Source: Actinomycetales bacterium
GTDB taxonomy: Bacteria > Actinomycetota > Actinomycetes > Actinomycetales > Dermatophilaceae
Reading direction: 5' to 3'
DNA: 37,972 nt
Assembly: GCA_012729695.1 (NCBI GenBank)
Contig: JAAYCP010000003.1
Span: 1 to 37,972, forward strand
Shown here: piece after piece, positions 15,628 to 24,875 of the stretch
Position numbering within the stretch: position 1 is the stretch's first letter
How the letters are laid out: each line of letters opens with the position of its first letter
Notes under the pieces: model-generated
What the model saw: only the letters and a program-made list of their open reading frames with translations
Database searches by the model: none
What the model was told of the DNA's origin: nothing
Made by a program: the position numbers and the translations under genes

Positions 15628-16191
15628 GTGGGGGTCTGGGACTGGCTGACCGGACGCGACCGGCAGGAGCCGGAGCGTGTGGTCCTGCCTGCCCCGCCCA
15701 CCGAGGACGATGTGCGCGCGGCGCTCGACGAGGTCGCCAAGACTCTCGTCGAGCGCAACGCGCCCCCCGTCGTGCGCGCCAGGGTCCAGCGCATCGACCG
15801 CACGATCCGCGAGACGCTGCCCCGCCTGCGTAACCTCGGGCTCGCCAGCTACGACGGCTTCTCCGTCATGCAGACCGCGACCGACTACCTGCCCGAGGCG
15901 CTCGACGCATACCTCCGACTGCCGCGGCAGTGGGCCGACACCCGGCCCATCGAGGGGTACAAGACCGCGCTGATGATCCTCATCGAGCAGCTCGACCTGC
16001 TCGCGGCGACGATGGACAAGATCTTCGACGCCGCGAACCGGGAGGACGCCAACGCGCTCATCACGCACGGACGGTTCCTCGAGGCCAAGTTCGGGCACGG
16101 CAGCAGCAGCACCCTCACCGCGGACGGCCCGGTGCCTGAGGTGCCCGGAACCGATCAGCCGCCGCGACCGACCAACTCGCTGGACCTCTGA
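15628..16191 (+). CDS. Small unknown protein in the TelA-PknG operon
   Basis: A 187-residue soluble protein I do not recognise. It begins MGVWDWLTGRDR and has predicted helices (VRAALDEVAKTLVERNAPP, RVQRIDRTIRETLPRLRNLG, PIEGYKTALMILIEQLDLLA). It ends in a disordered, Pro/Thr-rich 40-residue tail. Its position directly after telA recalls the XpaC-like partners encoded next to TelA in other bacteria, but I cannot show homology. GTG start at 15628, 22 bp after telA, with GAAGG upstream. Confidence 0.75.
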   Translation: MGVWDWLTGRDRQEPERVVLPAPPTEDDVRAALDEVAKTLVERNAPPVVRARVQRIDRTIRETLPRLRNLGLASYDGFSVMQTATDYLPEALDAYLRLPRQWADTRPIEGYKTALMILIEQLDLLAATMDKIFDAANREDANALITHGRFLEAKFGHGSSSTLTADGPVPEVPGTDQPPRPTNSLDL

Positions 16192-16241
16192 ACACCTGAC
16201 CTCGCAGTCCATTCCCCTCGAGAGAAGCCGGATCTTCGACG

Positions 16242-17882
16242 ATGAGCAACGACCGGACCCGACCGACCTCCCTCAGCGCCGCGATCGCCGCGCTGCTGGA
16301 GGTGGCTGCCGCTGCGGGCATCCCGCAGGACGCCGCCCGCGCCGAGGCCGAGTCGCTCGCGGCGACCATCGCCGAGCCGGCGACCGGCGCATACGTGGAC
16401 TGGGTGCGTGAGACCGGCGGGGGCCGGACCGCGGAGGACTTCATGCTGGCGGCCTCCCGGGGCCGCCGCTACCGCAACGCCGCGACGCCGTCGATGGCGC
16501 ATCTCACGCTGACGCGGAGCCAGTACGCACCCGCCTATGCCAAGGCGCTGGCCGACGTCGCAATGGCGGCGGTCGGGCTCGGTGAGGAGAACGCGCGCGT
16601 CCTCGGCAACGCGACCACGGCTGCCGCGGCACAGCTCGGCGAGGCGGCCCACCACCTGCCGGTGCCCACGCGCCGGCCGGATCCTGCCTCCCAGCCGGAC
16701 CTCCCCGCGGCCGAGCGCCTGCTGTCGTCGGTGATGCACGAGCTCAAGGACGTCACCGCTCGGATCAGGGGTATGCGGGACGCGCCGAGCCTGCCCGGCT
16801 CCACCTTCGACCTGGGCGCGGGACCGACCCACGCACCCGGGTCGTTCGACCTCACGACCGGCGACCGCCGCATACCGGAGGATGCGTCCGGCCTCCCGAC
16901 CGGAGAGCAGGGCCAGACCGCCGGAGAGCCCCAGGCGGAGGTGGCAACCGAGGCCGAACCTGAGCCGGAGACCCGGTCCGTCCAAGAGCTCCTCGCCGAG
17001 CTGGACGAGCTCGTGGGGCTGACCGAGGTGAAGAGCGAGATCCACCGCCAGGCCGCCGTGCTGCAGGTCGAGAAGAAGCGCATGGAAGCCGGGCTGAAGT
17101 CGCCGACGATCACGCGGCACCTCGTCTTCACCGGCAACCCCGGCACGGGCAAGACCACCGTGGCCCGCCTCGTGGCCGGCATCTACCGGGCTGTGGGCCT
17201 GCTGTCGAAGGGCCAGCTCGTCGAGGTCGACCGCTCCGAGCTCGTCGCCGGCTACCTCGGCCAGACCGCCATGAAGACGGCCGAGGTGTGTGCGAAGGCC
17301 AAGGGCGGCGTGCTCTTCATCGATGAGGCGTACTCCCTCGGCGGCGACCAGTACGGCACCGAGGCGATCGACACGCTCGTGAAGGAGATGGAGGACAACC
17401 GCGACGACCTCGTCGTCATCGTGGCCGGCTACCCGCTGCCGATGGAGATGTTCATCGCGCAGAACCCCGGGCTGGCGAGCCGGTTCCGCACCCACATCGA
17501 GTTCCCGGACTACACCGAGGAGGAGCTCATCGAGATCTTCCGGCTCATGGTCAAGGGTGCCGACTACGACGCCGACGAGACCGTCGAGCAGCGCCTGGCC
17601 GAGATCATCGCCTCGACCGAGCGCGGTCCTCAGTTCGGCAACGCCCGCTTCGTGCGCAACCTGCTCGAGGCGGCGATCGGCCGGCACGCGTGGCGGCTGC
17701 GCGACGTCGAGGAGCCGACGATCGAGGAGCTGCGCCGGCTCGTCGTCGATGACTTCCCCCTCATCACCTCCCCTCAGGGTGGGACCAGTGGTCCCACCGA
17801 TGCCCCGAGCTGGCCGTTGTCGGGCACGATGGAGCCTTCGGGTGAGGACGACACGGCAGAGGATTCGGAGGGCAGTCCATGA
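16242..17882 (+). CDS. CbxX/CfqX-type AAA+ ATPase
   Basis: A 546-residue ATPase. Residues 1-240 are helical and variable with a disordered linker. The AAA+ core (about 247-510) starts with RSVQELLAELDELVGLTEVK, then Walker A GNPGTGKT (298-305), Walker B VLFIDEAY (357-364), sensor-1 region VVIVAGYP and an arginine-rich LASRFRTHIEFPD. The closest known groups are CbbX and the N-terminally extended EccA/SpoVK-like ATPases, which remodel partner complexes. In this operon it may act on TelA or the signalling proteins (inference). It overlaps glnX by 4 bp (ATGA). Confidence 0.9.
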   Translation: MSNDRTRPTSLSAAIAALLEVAAAAGIPQDAARAEAESLAATIAEPATGAYVDWVRETGGGRTAEDFMLAASRGRRYRNAATPSMAHLTLTRSQYAPAYAKALADVAMAAVGLGEENARVLGNATTAAAAQLGEAAHHLPVPTRRPDPASQPDLPAAERLLSSVMHELKDVTARIRGMRDAPSLPGSTFDLGAGPTHAPGSFDLTTGDRRIPEDASGLPTGEQGQTAGEPQAEVATEAEPEPETRSVQELLAELDELVGLTEVKSEIHRQAAVLQVEKKRMEAGLKSPTITRHLVFTGNPGTGKTTVARLVAGIYRAVGLLSKGQLVEVDRSELVAGYLGQTAMKTAEVCAKAKGGVLFIDEAYSLGGDQYGTEAIDTLVKEMEDNRDDLVVIVAGYPLPMEMFIAQNPGLASRFRTHIEFPDYTEEELIEIFRLMVKGADYDADETVEQRLAEIIASTERGPQFGNARFVRNLLEAAIGRHAWRLRDVEEPTIEELRRLVVDDFPLITSPQGGTSGPTDAPSWPLSGTMEPSGEDDTAEDSEGSP

Positions 17883-19210
17883 GTAGCGCCGCGACCGGTG
17901 GGCGCGCCGTTGCTACGGCGCCGCCGCCTGCTGCCGGTGCCGCCGTGGCTCCTGCCGGCTCGGCACTCGTCCCGACCACCGTCCCCGCCCCGCCCGCGGC
18001 GGCGGCCCCCCGCCTGCCCCTGAGCGCCGACGTCCCGACCGCTCTGGCGCGCTGGCAGGCCGTCCTGGCCATCGCGGTCGTCGCGTGGGCAGTCCTCACC
18101 GCGGCCATCCTGGGCAACAGCTTCGACAAGACCCGGACCGGCGCCGAGCACACCGGCCAGCTCATCCGCGTCCACGAGATCGAGTCGAACCTCTTCCTCG
18201 CCGACGCGATCGCAACCAACGCCTTCCTCGTCGGAGGCCTGGAGCCGCCGGAGCAGCAGGCGGCCTACGACGCGGCCCTCGAGCGCGTCACGAGCCTCAT
18301 CGTCGAGGCCGCGGAGGCCCAGCCCGCAGACCGGGCGGTGCTCGAGGCGCTCAACCACGACGTGCTGCGCTACGCCGAGCAGATGCAGCAGGCCCGCGCC
18401 AACAACCGGCAGGGGCTCCCCGTCGGGGCGCAGTACCTCCGCGAGGCCAGCGCGCAGCTGCGCAGCGACACCCTGCCGCTCCTCGACAACCTCATCACCT
18501 ACAACGAGCAGCGCGCGGACGGCTCACTCACCGGCCACACCTGGGTGCTCGTCGTGCTTCCTGGTCTGGTCCTGCTCCTCCTCCTCGGGTGGTTCAACCA
18601 GCAGCTCGCGGCCATCTTCCACCGCCGACTCAACCTCGGTCTCGTCGGCGCGGCCGTCCTCGTTGCGGCCGCGACGATCGGTGCCGGAGTCGTGATCGGT
18701 AGTCTCGGCAGCGATGCCCGGGGCCTGCGCGAGGGTGCCTTCGCCACGGCGACGAGCCTCTCCAGCGCCCGGACCGCCGCGGGGGACGCGCGGTCGCACG
18801 AGAGCCTGCGGCTCATCGCGCGCGGCTCCGGCGCCCAGTTCGAGGAGGGCTGGATCGAGGCGTCCAACCGGGTCCTTACGGAGATCGAGGGTGACCGCGA
18901 TCTCGAGAACCTGTGGGAGCAGTACACCGCTGCGCACGAGGAGATCGTCGCCGCTGACGAGGCAGGCGACTGGGACGAGGCGGTGGCGCTCGCGACGGCG
19001 ACCGGCGAGGGCTCGGCGAGCGCCGCACTCAGGGCGTTCGACGAGCGGACGAGCGCTGCAACGGCCGATGCGAGCAGGACCGTCGCGGACGCCCTCGGCC
19101 GTGGCTCCTGGCAGGTCGCCATCGCCGCGGTGGCCACGATCCTCGCCGCCGCCATCGCGACAGTGGCTGTCTCGTGGGGTATCACGCAGCGGCGGAGGGA
19201 GTTCTCGTGA
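17879..19210 (+). CDS. glnX: GlnX-like four-helix membrane sensor
   Basis: A 443-residue membrane protein with transmembrane segments at about 59-79, 221-239, 253-276 and 411-433. Two helical extracytoplasmic domains (80-220 and 277-410) resemble the four-helix bundles of chemoreceptors. Residues 1-55 are a Pro/Ala-rich cytoplasmic tail, and the C-terminus ends in QRRREFS. Its size and position directly before glnH and near pknG match mycobacterial GlnX, which passes the amino-acid signal from GlnH to PknG. The duplicated TM-bundle-TM layout suggests internal duplication. ATG at 17879 overlaps the ATPase stop. Confidence 0.85.
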   Translation: MSSAATGGRAVATAPPPAAGAAVAPAGSALVPTTVPAPPAAAAPRLPLSADVPTALARWQAVLAIAVVAWAVLTAAILGNSFDKTRTGAEHTGQLIRVHEIESNLFLADAIATNAFLVGGLEPPEQQAAYDAALERVTSLIVEAAEAQPADRAVLEALNHDVLRYAEQMQQARANNRQGLPVGAQYLREASAQLRSDTLPLLDNLITYNEQRADGSLTGHTWVLVVLPGLVLLLLLGWFNQQLAAIFHRRLNLGLVGAAVLVAAATIGAGVVIGSLGSDARGLREGAFATATSLSSARTAAGDARSHESLRLIARGSGAQFEEGWIEASNRVLTEIEGDRDLENLWEQYTAAHEEIVAADEAGDWDEAVALATATGEGSASAALRAFDERTSAATADASRTVADALGRGSWQVAIAAVATILAAAIATVAVSWGITQRRREFS

Positions 19211-20172
19211 GCGGCCGACGCATACGTCTTACTGCCGTGCTCGGCTCGGCCGCCCTGCTCCTCACGACCGCGTGCGGCTATGAAGCGACGCCGCTCCCGG
19301 AGCCGGCTGAGACCCCCACGCCGACCGCGGCCTCCCCGGCGGCGCCCCAGGAGTGCAGCAACGCCACCCAGTCCTACGACCCGCTCTCGCCCCTGCCCGA
19401 GCCGGGCCAGATGCCCGAGGGCTCGACGATGGCGGCGATCCAGGAGCGGGGGCGGCTCATCGTCGGCACCTCGGCGGACACGTTCCTCCTGGCCTCGCGC
19501 AACCCGCAGAGCGGCGAGGTCGAGGGCTTCGACATCGACATGGCCAAGGCGGTGGCCCGGGCGATCTTCGGGGACGAGGACCGCATCCAGCTGCGGATCA
19601 TCACCGCCGCCGAGCGGATCCCGCTCCTCGAGGCCGGTGAGGTCGACATCGTCGTGCGCGCCTTCTCGATGACGTGCGCGCGGTGGGACCAGGTGGCCTT
19701 CTCGCAGGAGTACTACCACTCCGGCCAGAAGATCCTCGTCCGGCAGGGGTCGGACATCACCGGCCTCTCCTCGCTGGCCGGCCACAAGGTCTGCGCACCG
19801 AACGGCACCTCGAGCCTGGCCAACCTCGTCGCCCTGGCGCCGGACGCGGAGCCGGTCGGTGCGGCGAACCACACCGGCTGCCTCGTGCTCTTCCAGCGCG
19901 GCGAGGTCGACGCGATCACCGGCGACGACACCGTCCTCGCCGGCCTGGCTGCCCAGGACCCGTATGCGGTGGTCCTCGACGAGGAGCCGTTCACCGAGGA
20001 GCCCTACGGCATCGGGGTCGCGAAGGAGAACACCGACCTCGCCGCCTTCATCAACGGTGTCCTCGAGCAGCTCCGGGAGAGCGGCGAGTGGAACGCGTCC
20101 TATCAGCGCTGGCTCGCGCCGTACCTCGGTGACGGGACCGGTCAGCCGGCACCGGTCTACGGGCGGAGCTGA
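19207..20172 (+). CDS. glnH: GlnH-like amino-acid-binding lipoprotein
   Basis: A 321-residue periplasmic-binding-protein-3 family lipoprotein. Signal peptide MSGRRIRLTAVLGSAALLL is followed by TTAC with the lipidated C23, then a Pro/Thr-rich linker. The binding fold starts at RGRLIVGTSADTFLL, with GEVEGFDIDMAKAVARAIFG, and ends DLAAFINGVLEQLRESGEW. In mycobacteria GlnH binds Asp/Glu/Asn and controls PknG through GlnX. There are no ABC permease or ATPase genes, so it is a sensor rather than a transporter part. GTG at 19207 overlaps the glnX stop (GTGA). An in-frame ATG at 19174 would put 11 residues before the signal and is rejected. Confidence 0.92.
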   Translation: MSGRRIRLTAVLGSAALLLTTACGYEATPLPEPAETPTPTAASPAAPQECSNATQSYDPLSPLPEPGQMPEGSTMAAIQERGRLIVGTSADTFLLASRNPQSGEVEGFDIDMAKAVARAIFGDEDRIQLRIITAAERIPLLEAGEVDIVVRAFSMTCARWDQVAFSQEYYHSGQKILVRQGSDITGLSSLAGHKVCAPNGTSSLANLVALAPDAEPVGAANHTGCLVLFQRGEVDAITGDDTVLAGLAAQDPYAVVLDEEPFTEEPYGIGVAKENTDLAAFINGVLEQLRESGEWNASYQRWLAPYLGDGTGQPAPVYGRS

Positions 20173-20177
20173 CCGGT

Positions 20178-21317
20178 ATGGCTCTTCCGCTCAGCTCGGT
20201 CAAGGCCCCGGCTGCCCCGGGTCGACTCGGCGAGCCTGTCGACGTCGAGCAGATGCAGGCGTATCTGCAGCTCCTCGACGAGTGGCTGCGCGCCCGCCGC
20301 GACGAGCTGGACCAGCTCGACGAGGCGGCGATGCGCGCCGACCGCGGAGGGGAGGCGGACCGCTCGCTCACGAGCGACCTCACCCTCTCGATGGCCATCT
20401 GGAAGGCGGTCTCGGACCGCAACGCCCGCCTCCTCGAGGTCTGGGACGGTGGCCGGGTGCTGCGCAAGGAGCGCGAGCAGCTCGCGTCGCTGCTCTGGGG
20501 ACGACTCGACGAGGCGACGGCAGGCGGCCTGCAGGTCTCGCTCCCTGAGGCCTGCCGGCTCTCCGACGCCCTTGCTGGTCAGCTGCGGGTCAAGCTCGCC
20601 TTCGACCCGGCCGCGGACGCCCAGGTGTCGCGGGTCAAGGCCGCGCGGGCGGCGATCGAGCGGCTGCGCGACCAGCTCGCACTGGAGCCGGCAGGCGTCC
20701 GCGCGCAGTGGAACGACCGGTGGACCTCGGCCGCGGCCCGGGTGGCCGACCTCAGTGCCCGGGCCCAGCGTGGAGCCGACATCGGCGGGCTCATCGGCCC
20801 GCTCGAGCACGAGCTCGCCCGGATGGAGCGCGATCTCATCGTCGGCAACGCCCAGCGCCGCGAGGCGCTCGGCGCCCTGGCGACCGCCCGCTCGATGCGC
20901 GCCTCCCTCGAGAAGCGGCAGGCCGACCTCACCGCGCTGGTGGAGCGGACCGTGCGGACGGTCACGCCTGCACCGCGCTACGCGATTCCCGACGTCGCGG
21001 CTCTCGGGCCGGTCCCGGCGACCCCAGCGGCCATCAATGAGTACCTCGACAAGCTCGAGCGGGTCTCGCACGCCATCGGATTCGCCGAGCAGGAGTACCG
21101 CGAGGCACTCGATGAGCACTCCGACCTCGTCGCGCTGCTCGATGCGCTCGTCGTCAAGGCGCGCGGACTGGGGGTGGCTGACCACGACGACGTCCTCGCC
21201 GCGGAGAAGCAGGCACGCGCGGTGCTCAACCGGGAGCCGTGTCCGATGCCGCTGGCCCGCCAGCTCGTGACGACGTACCAGTCCTGGACCGACACCGAGG
21301 GGAGGGTGAGCGCATGA
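20178..21317 (+). CDS. Helical coiled-coil protein between glnH and pknG
   Basis: A 379-residue protein with no recognised domain. It is almost entirely charged helix with coiled-coil character (LQLLDEWLRARRDELDQLDE near 31-50, LEHELARMERDLIVGNAQRR, LDKLERVSHAIGFAEQEYRE). It lacks a signal peptide or membrane segment, so it is probably cytosolic. It sits 5 bp after glnH and overlaps pknG by 4 bp, so it is made with the kinase and could be a scaffold or regulator. I know of no counterpart in the mycobacterial glnX-glnH-pknG cluster. Confidence 0.75.
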   Translation: MALPLSSVKAPAAPGRLGEPVDVEQMQAYLQLLDEWLRARRDELDQLDEAAMRADRGGEADRSLTSDLTLSMAIWKAVSDRNARLLEVWDGGRVLRKEREQLASLLWGRLDEATAGGLQVSLPEACRLSDALAGQLRVKLAFDPAADAQVSRVKAARAAIERLRDQLALEPAGVRAQWNDRWTSAAARVADLSARAQRGADIGGLIGPLEHELARMERDLIVGNAQRREALGALATARSMRASLEKRQADLTALVERTVRTVTPAPRYAIPDVAALGPVPATPAAINEYLDKLERVSHAIGFAEQEYREALDEHSDLVALLDALVVKARGLGVADHDDVLAAEKQARAVLNREPCPMPLARQLVTTYQSWTDTEGRVSA

Positions 21318-23677
21318 TCCGGTGCGCCCAGCCGGGATGCTCCGGCGAGATCGTCGACGGCTACTGCATGGTGTGTGGCATGCCGGGAGGGCCGGCCCAG
21401 ACGGCACCCGCGGCACCATCTGCGTCCTCGACGGCTCCCACCGTCATGTCCCACGGACCCGCGCCCGTGGTGGCCTCCGGACGCTGCAGCCAGCCCGGCT
21501 GCCCCGGAACGATCGCCGACGGGTACTGCACCGTCTGCGGGTCTCCCGCCGGCGCGGCGCCGCAGCGGGGGCAGTCCGAGGCCAGCCCGATCTCAGGTGA
21601 CTCGTCGGTGGCCACGGCGGCCTCGATCGGCTCGGCGGCGATCGGCTCCGCCCGGGCCAAGGACAGTGGCATCACCCGTCGCGTCCGCTCCGGCAGCGAA
21701 CGGATGCGCGCGGCCCGCCTCGGGGCCGGGATCACGACGGTCCCACCGGCGCCGGCCGTCGACGCGGCGAGCGCAGTCAAGGAGCACGCCGCGGTCCCCG
21801 AGAACCGGAGGGTGTGCAGCGGCTGCGGCAACCCCGTCGGTCGCTCGGTCGACGGCCGCCCGGGCCGGACGGAGGGCTTCTGCCCCAAGTGCCGGACGCC
21901 CTACTCGTTCACCCCGAAGCTCAAGGCCGGGGACGTCGTCGCCGGTCAGTATGCGGTGGCCGGCCCACTCGCCCACGGTGGCCTCGGCTGGATCTACCTC
22001 GCCCGCGACCGGAACGTCTCCGACCGCTGGGTGGTGCTCAAGGGCCTGCTCAACACCAACGACCCCGACGCGCTCGCGGCCGCGATCGCCGAGCAGCAGT
22101 TCCTCGCGCAGGTCGAGCACCCGCTCATCGTCGAGATCTACAACTTCGTCACCCACGAGGGTGCCGGCTACATCGTCATGGAGTATGTCGGGGGCACCTC
22201 GCTCAAGGACATCCTCAAGCAGCGGATGGTCGCCAACGGGGGGAAGTACGACCCGCTGCCGGTCGACCAGGCGCTCGCCTACATCTACGAGGTGCTGCCC
22301 GCCTTCCAGTACCTCCACGACCTCGGCCTCGTCTATTGCGACTTCAAGCCGGACAACCTCATCCAGGTCGGTGACGCGGTCAAGCTCATCGACCTCGGCG
22401 GGGTGCGGCGCATCGACGACCAGCACTCCGCGATCTACGGCACGGTCGGCTACCAGGCGCCCGAGGTCGGTGAGGTCGGCCCGACGGTGGCCTCCGACAT
22501 CTACACCATCGGTCGCACCCTCCTCGTCCTGTGCATGGAGTTCCGCGGCTATCAGGGCACCTACGTGCACTCCCTGCCACCGGTCGAGTCGACCCCGCTC
22601 TTCCAGGAGTACGACTCGCTGTACTGGCTCATCGCCAAGTGCTGCGCGCCGGACCCGGCAGACCGGTTCGCCTCCGCGGACGAGCTGCGCGTGCAGCTGC
22701 TCGGCGTGCTGCGGGAGGTCGTCGCGCGTCGCACGCCCGGCACCGCCCTCACCTCTGCGGCCTCGATGCTGTTCACCTCCCCGGCGGTCGCGGGCGGCAC
22801 CCTGGACTGGTCCCTCCTCCCGCATCTGCGGCCGGACCCCTCGGACCCCGAGTACGCCTTCGTCACCTCCATCACGGAGACCGACCCGACGGAGCGACTG
22901 CTGGCCCTGCGTCAGGCACGCACCATCACGCCCGAGATCCACCTGGCCCGCGCCGAGGCCCAGCTCCGCCTGGGCGCGCCCGAGCAGGCCGAGGCGATCG
23001 CGATCGAGATGCTGAGGGAGGACCCGTGGGAGTGGCGAGCGCTCTGGGTCCAGGGTCTCGTCGCGCTGTACCGCCAGGACTGGCCCGCAGCTCAGCGTGC
23101 GTTCAACGCGGTCTACCGGCAGGTGCCCGGCGAGCTCGCGCCGAAGCTCGCGCTCGCCCTGGCGTGCGAGTCAGGGGGCCTGCTCGATGTCGCCGAGGGT
23201 CTGTACGCGACGTGCGCCGCCACCGATGCCAACTACGTGGCGGTGTCCGCCTTCGGCAAGGCGAGGGTCCGCGCTCTCAAGGGTGACACCGCGGGTGCCG
23301 TCGAGGCCCTCGACCTGGTGCCCACCACCTCCCGCGGCTACCCGGAGAGCCGGCGGCTGCGTGCCGAGATCCTCCTCGACGGAGCCGGGGACGACGTCGC
23401 GGTGCTCGCGCAGGCACTCGAGAGCGTCTCCGCGGCGCGACTGGACAGCGCGGAGCGCGGACGGTTCACCATCCGCGTCCTCGAGCGGGCCCTGGCCTCG
23501 GTACTGGAGCACGGCCCCCAGCCCCTCAAGATCGGGGAGTGGTCGGCGGAGGAGCACTCGCTGCGGGACGCCCTCGAGGAGACCTACCGCACTCTCGGCA
23601 GGGAGGCCTCCGACCGTGCCGAGCGCACCGAGTGGGTCCTGCGTGCCAACCGCGCGAGGAACTGGAGCATGACATGA
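21314..23677 (+). CDS. pknG: PknG-type serine/threonine kinase with added zinc ribbons
   Basis: A 787-residue soluble kinase. N-terminal zinc ribbons: C4/C9/C18/C21 and C58/C63/C72/C75, near-duplicates. Then a linker with ARLGAG like mycobacterial PknG, a rubredoxin-like domain (C168, C171, C190, C193), a kinase domain with K243, CDF (342-344) in place of HRD, DLG (360-362) in place of DFG, and a TPR region (about 560-787). The rubredoxin-kinase-TPR order and the non-RD catalytic loop identify PknG, which controls central metabolism in response to amino acids. The two extra ribbons are not in the M. tuberculosis protein as I know it. ATG at 21314 overlaps the previous stop (ATGA); its stop overlaps the phosphatase start. 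Confidence 0.95.
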   Translation: MIRCAQPGCSGEIVDGYCMVCGMPGGPAQTAPAAPSASSTAPTVMSHGPAPVVASGRCSQPGCPGTIADGYCTVCGSPAGAAPQRGQSEASPISGDSSVATAASIGSAAIGSARAKDSGITRRVRSGSERMRAARLGAGITTVPPAPAVDAASAVKEHAAVPENRRVCSGCGNPVGRSVDGRPGRTEGFCPKCRTPYSFTPKLKAGDVVAGQYAVAGPLAHGGLGWIYLARDRNVSDRWVVLKGLLNTNDPDALAAAIAEQQFLAQVEHPLIVEIYNFVTHEGAGYIVMEYVGGTSLKDILKQRMVANGGKYDPLPVDQALAYIYEVLPAFQYLHDLGLVYCDFKPDNLIQVGDAVKLIDLGGVRRIDDQHSAIYGTVGYQAPEVGEVGPTVASDIYTIGRTLLVLCMEFRGYQGTYVHSLPPVESTPLFQEYDSLYWLIAKCCAPDPADRFASADELRVQLLGVLREVVARRTPGTALTSAASMLFTSPAVAGGTLDWSLLPHLRPDPSDPEYAFVTSITETDPTERLLALRQARTITPEIHLARAEAQLRLGAPEQAEAIAIEMLREDPWEWRALWVQGLVALYRQDWPAAQRAFNAVYRQVPGELAPKLALALACESGGLLDVAEGLYATCAATDANYVAVSAFGKARVRALKGDTAGAVEALDLVPTTSRGYPESRRLRAEILLDGAGDDVAVLAQALESVSAARLDSAERGRFTIRVLERALASVLEHGPQPLKIGEWSAEEHSLRDALEETYRTLGREASDRAERTEWVLRANRARNWSMT

Positions 23678-24873
23678 GCGAGGACACCACTCCGGTGACC
23701 TACACCCCGGCGAGCTCGCCGTGCCCCACCTGCGGCGAGCCCATCGCCCCCGACGCCAACTTCTGCGAGTCGTGCGGCACCCAGCTCGGCGACGTCACCG
23801 AGGCCGATGCCCAGGCCGACGCCCGGGCTGCGCAGCCGTCCCCCGACTCGGGGGTCCTGCCCATCAGCCTGCCGACCTTCATGCTCGCCGACAACGCGTC
23901 GGCCCCACCCCGTCGCACGTGCACCGAGTGCGGCGGCACGATCGGTCCCGACCTGTACTGCGAGCAGTGCGGGACCAAGGCACCGAGCGAGCGGGACCAC
24001 TTCCGGGAGGTCCCGGCATCCTGGGTGGCCGGGGTGTGCGACCGCGGCGTCCGGCGCAGGCGCAACGAGGATGCCCTGGCCCTGGTCGCGAGCGAGACCC
24101 CGGGGGAGCGGTGCGTGCTCATCGTCATGGACGGGGTGTCGAGCTCGACGGACTCCGACGTCGCCTCCCTCGCCGGCGCACGCGCTGCTCGGGACCGGCT
24201 CGCGACGTCGATCCCGCGCGGCCTCGGGACCCCCGAGTCGCGCGAGTCCGCCGTGCACCAGGCGATCACCGACGCAGCCGAGGCCGCGCAGGCGGCGATC
24301 GTCGCGCATACCGAGTCGGCATCGGCGAACCCTGCGTCGGCGACGTTCACCTGCGTCGTCCTCGAGTCCGAGCCCGAGGGCCCGGTCGCCTGGGTCGGCA
24401 ACCTCGGTGACTCGCGGGCCTACTGGTTCCCCGATGTCGGGGAACCGCTCCAGCTGACCCGTGACGACTCCGCCGCCGAGGCGCTCATCGACGCGGGCGC
24501 CCCGCGGGAGGTGGCCTACGGGGACCATCAGTCCCACGCGATCACCGCCTGGCTGGGCCGGGACTCGGAGGACACCCAGCCGCGGATCCGCCGACACCAG
24601 ATCACCGAGGACGGGTGGCTCCTGGCCTGCTCCGACGGACTCTGGAACTACGCCGTCGAGGTCGGTGACCTCGCAGCGGCGCTGCGTGCGACCGTCGCCG
24701 AGGCCGGGGGCGACCCCGAGGCGGTGGCCCTGGGGCTCGTCACGTGGGCCTGTGAGCAGGGCGGGCACGACAATGTCACCGTCGCGGTCGCCAGGGTCGG
24801 GGCGCCGGTTGTCGTGGGAGAGACTGGGGCGGACGAGGAGAACGTGACCGACGAGAGAGCAAGCGAGGAGTGA
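23674..24873 (+). CDS. PP2C-family protein phosphatase with two zinc ribbons
   Basis: A 399-residue Mn/Mg-dependent Ser/Thr phosphatase. Two N-terminal zinc ribbons: C17/C20/C31/C34 and C83/C86/C96/C99. The PP2C domain (about 118-385) has DRGVRRRRNEDA (D123, E132, D133), VMDGV (D153), GNLGDSRAYWF, CSDGLWNY and GHDNVTVAVA, so the metal-binding Asp residues are present and it should be active. It is the natural antagonist of the adjacent kinase. ATG at 23674 overlaps the pknG stop. The ribbons match in style those of PknG and the FHA protein of the same operon. Confidence 0.93.
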   Translation: MSEDTTPVTYTPASSPCPTCGEPIAPDANFCESCGTQLGDVTEADAQADARAAQPSPDSGVLPISLPTFMLADNASAPPRRTCTECGGTIGPDLYCEQCGTKAPSERDHFREVPASWVAGVCDRGVRRRRNEDALALVASETPGERCVLIVMDGVSSSTDSDVASLAGARAARDRLATSIPRGLGTPESRESAVHQAITDAAEAAQAAIVAHTESASANPASATFTCVVLESEPEGPVAWVGNLGDSRAYWFPDVGEPLQLTRDDSAAEALIDAGAPREVAYGDHQSHAITAWLGRDSEDTQPRIRRHQITEDGWLLACSDGLWNYAVEVGDLAAALRATVAEAGGDPEAVALGLVTWACEQGGHDNVTVAVARVGAPVVVGETGADEENVTDERASEE

Positions 24874-24875
24874 CG

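Noticed and set aside
19207..20172. GlnH as part of an ABC transporter
   Set aside because: No permease or ATPase gene is adjacent; the glnX-glnH-pknG order indicates sensing.
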